From positions 1-64,000 of the forward strand of contig CANJPU010000002.1 in assembly GCA_947476285.1 (NCBI GenBank): 64,000 bases of DNA, read 5' to 3'. Shown piece after piece: positions 63,817 to 64,000 of this stretch (position 1 is the stretch's first letter; each line of letters begins with the position of its first letter). Origin of the DNA: Comamonadaceae bacterium (lineage in GTDB: Bacteria > Pseudomonadota > Gammaproteobacteria > Burkholderiales > Burkholderiaceae_C). The notes beneath the pieces are model-generated. The model searched no databases. It was given only the letters and a program-made list of their open reading frames with translations, and had not been told where the DNA came from. The position numbers and the translations under genes were made by a program.

Positions 63817-64000
63817 GCGGTAGCCAACATGACCTCACGTTCATCGGCTCGCCATGCTGCGTAGCGAAGCGCCTGCATAAGGTCCTCGCGCTCAAGATAG
63901 GGATAGTCAACAAGAATTTCCTCGAGACTGTGTCCGGCCCCAATTTGCTCTACGACCATGCCGACGGTGACGCGCATCCCACGAATACACGCCTTTCCGC
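63813..64000 (-). CDS. DUF433 antitoxin-type protein, N-terminus outside window
   Basis: The C-terminal 61 residues are seen: GKACIRGMRVTVGMVVEQI, then LEEILVDYPYLEREDLMQAL and RYAAWRADE, the DUF433 core (usually GKPxIxGTRI). The gene ends by ATGA overlap with the toxin-type gene. Its counterpart is broken by the element at 63562, so this protein may now be without a partner. Confidence 0.82.
   Translation of the reverse strand, partial: GKACIRGMRVTVGMVVEQIGAGHSLEEILVDYPYLEREDLMQALRYAAWRADEREVMLATA

Overview
The window reads as an accessory, catabolism-rich chromosome segment of an aerobic Burkholderiales-type betaproteobacterium (Comamonadaceae or Alcaligenaceae would fit). Reasons: high GC; eight periplasmic Bug/TctC-type solute-binding proteins, an expansion known from Bordetella, Cupriavidus, Polaromonas and relatives; many acyl-CoA enzymes; and no rRNA, tRNA, phage or plasmid genes seen. 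The genus cannot be fixed from the sequence alone. Almost every gene can be placed in one of several compact operons that each take up, activate and oxidise an organic acid.

Layout. 1-1.4 kb: a partial carboxymuconolactone-decarboxylase (CMD) family gene and a cupin-like gene. 1.4-3.5 kb (-): Bug receptor plus TauD-type dioxygenase behind a convincing sigma-54 promoter. 3.5-7.4 kb (-): P450 operon (VOC, CMD, NIPSNAP, P450, SDR), with a decayed GntR regulator upstream. 7.8-10.4 kb (+): two Bug receptors and a CMD protein. 10.5-16.1 kb (-): enoyl-CoA hydratase, CoA transferase, Bug, acyl-CoA dehydrogenase (ACAD), alpha/beta hydrolase.

16.3-41 kb is the centrepiece. A TetR regulator (26.6-27.3 kb) sits between a (-) arm (acyl-CoA ligase, two-subunit CoA transferase) and a (+) arm: two thiolase-like proteins, a DUF35 OB-fold protein, a 1091-aa single-chain biotin-dependent acyl-CoA carboxylase, a third thiolase-like protein, an enoyl-CoA hydratase, a TRAP transporter, E1 alpha/beta of a 2-oxoacid dehydrogenase and a free-standing lipoyl domain. 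A second (+) operon (17.4-23.2 kb: Bug, PaaK-like ligase, ACAD, a 60-aa protein, a 4Fe-4S protein, a crotonase) carries almost the same 17-bp inverted-repeat motif found next to tetR, so the three arms are probably one regulon. This is the best candidate for an undescribed pathway: none of the three thiolase-like proteins has the normal active-site cysteine, and a single-chain carboxylase is included.

41-46 kb: TauE/SafE exporter, a GIY-YIG-like protein, a second TauD/Bug pair, an RraA-family protein and another Bug. 46.4-53 kb (+): a crotonase, BadH-like SDR, BadI/MenB-like hydrolase, two CaiB-type CoA transferases, an ACAD and a thioesterase; the gene set resembles alicyclic-acid (cyclohexanecarboxylate-type) degradation. 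A Bug gene and an IclR regulator follow. 55-60 kb: a VWA protein, then a cyanate module (cyanase plus an NrtABC-type transporter) whose upstream region holds a perfect 20-bp palindrome. 60-63.2 kb (-): MmgE/PrpD protein and acyl-CoA ligase. The right edge holds a DUF433/DUF5615 toxin-antitoxin-like pair whose second gene is split by a 160-bp hairpin MITE with a CTAG target duplication; removing it restores the reading frame.
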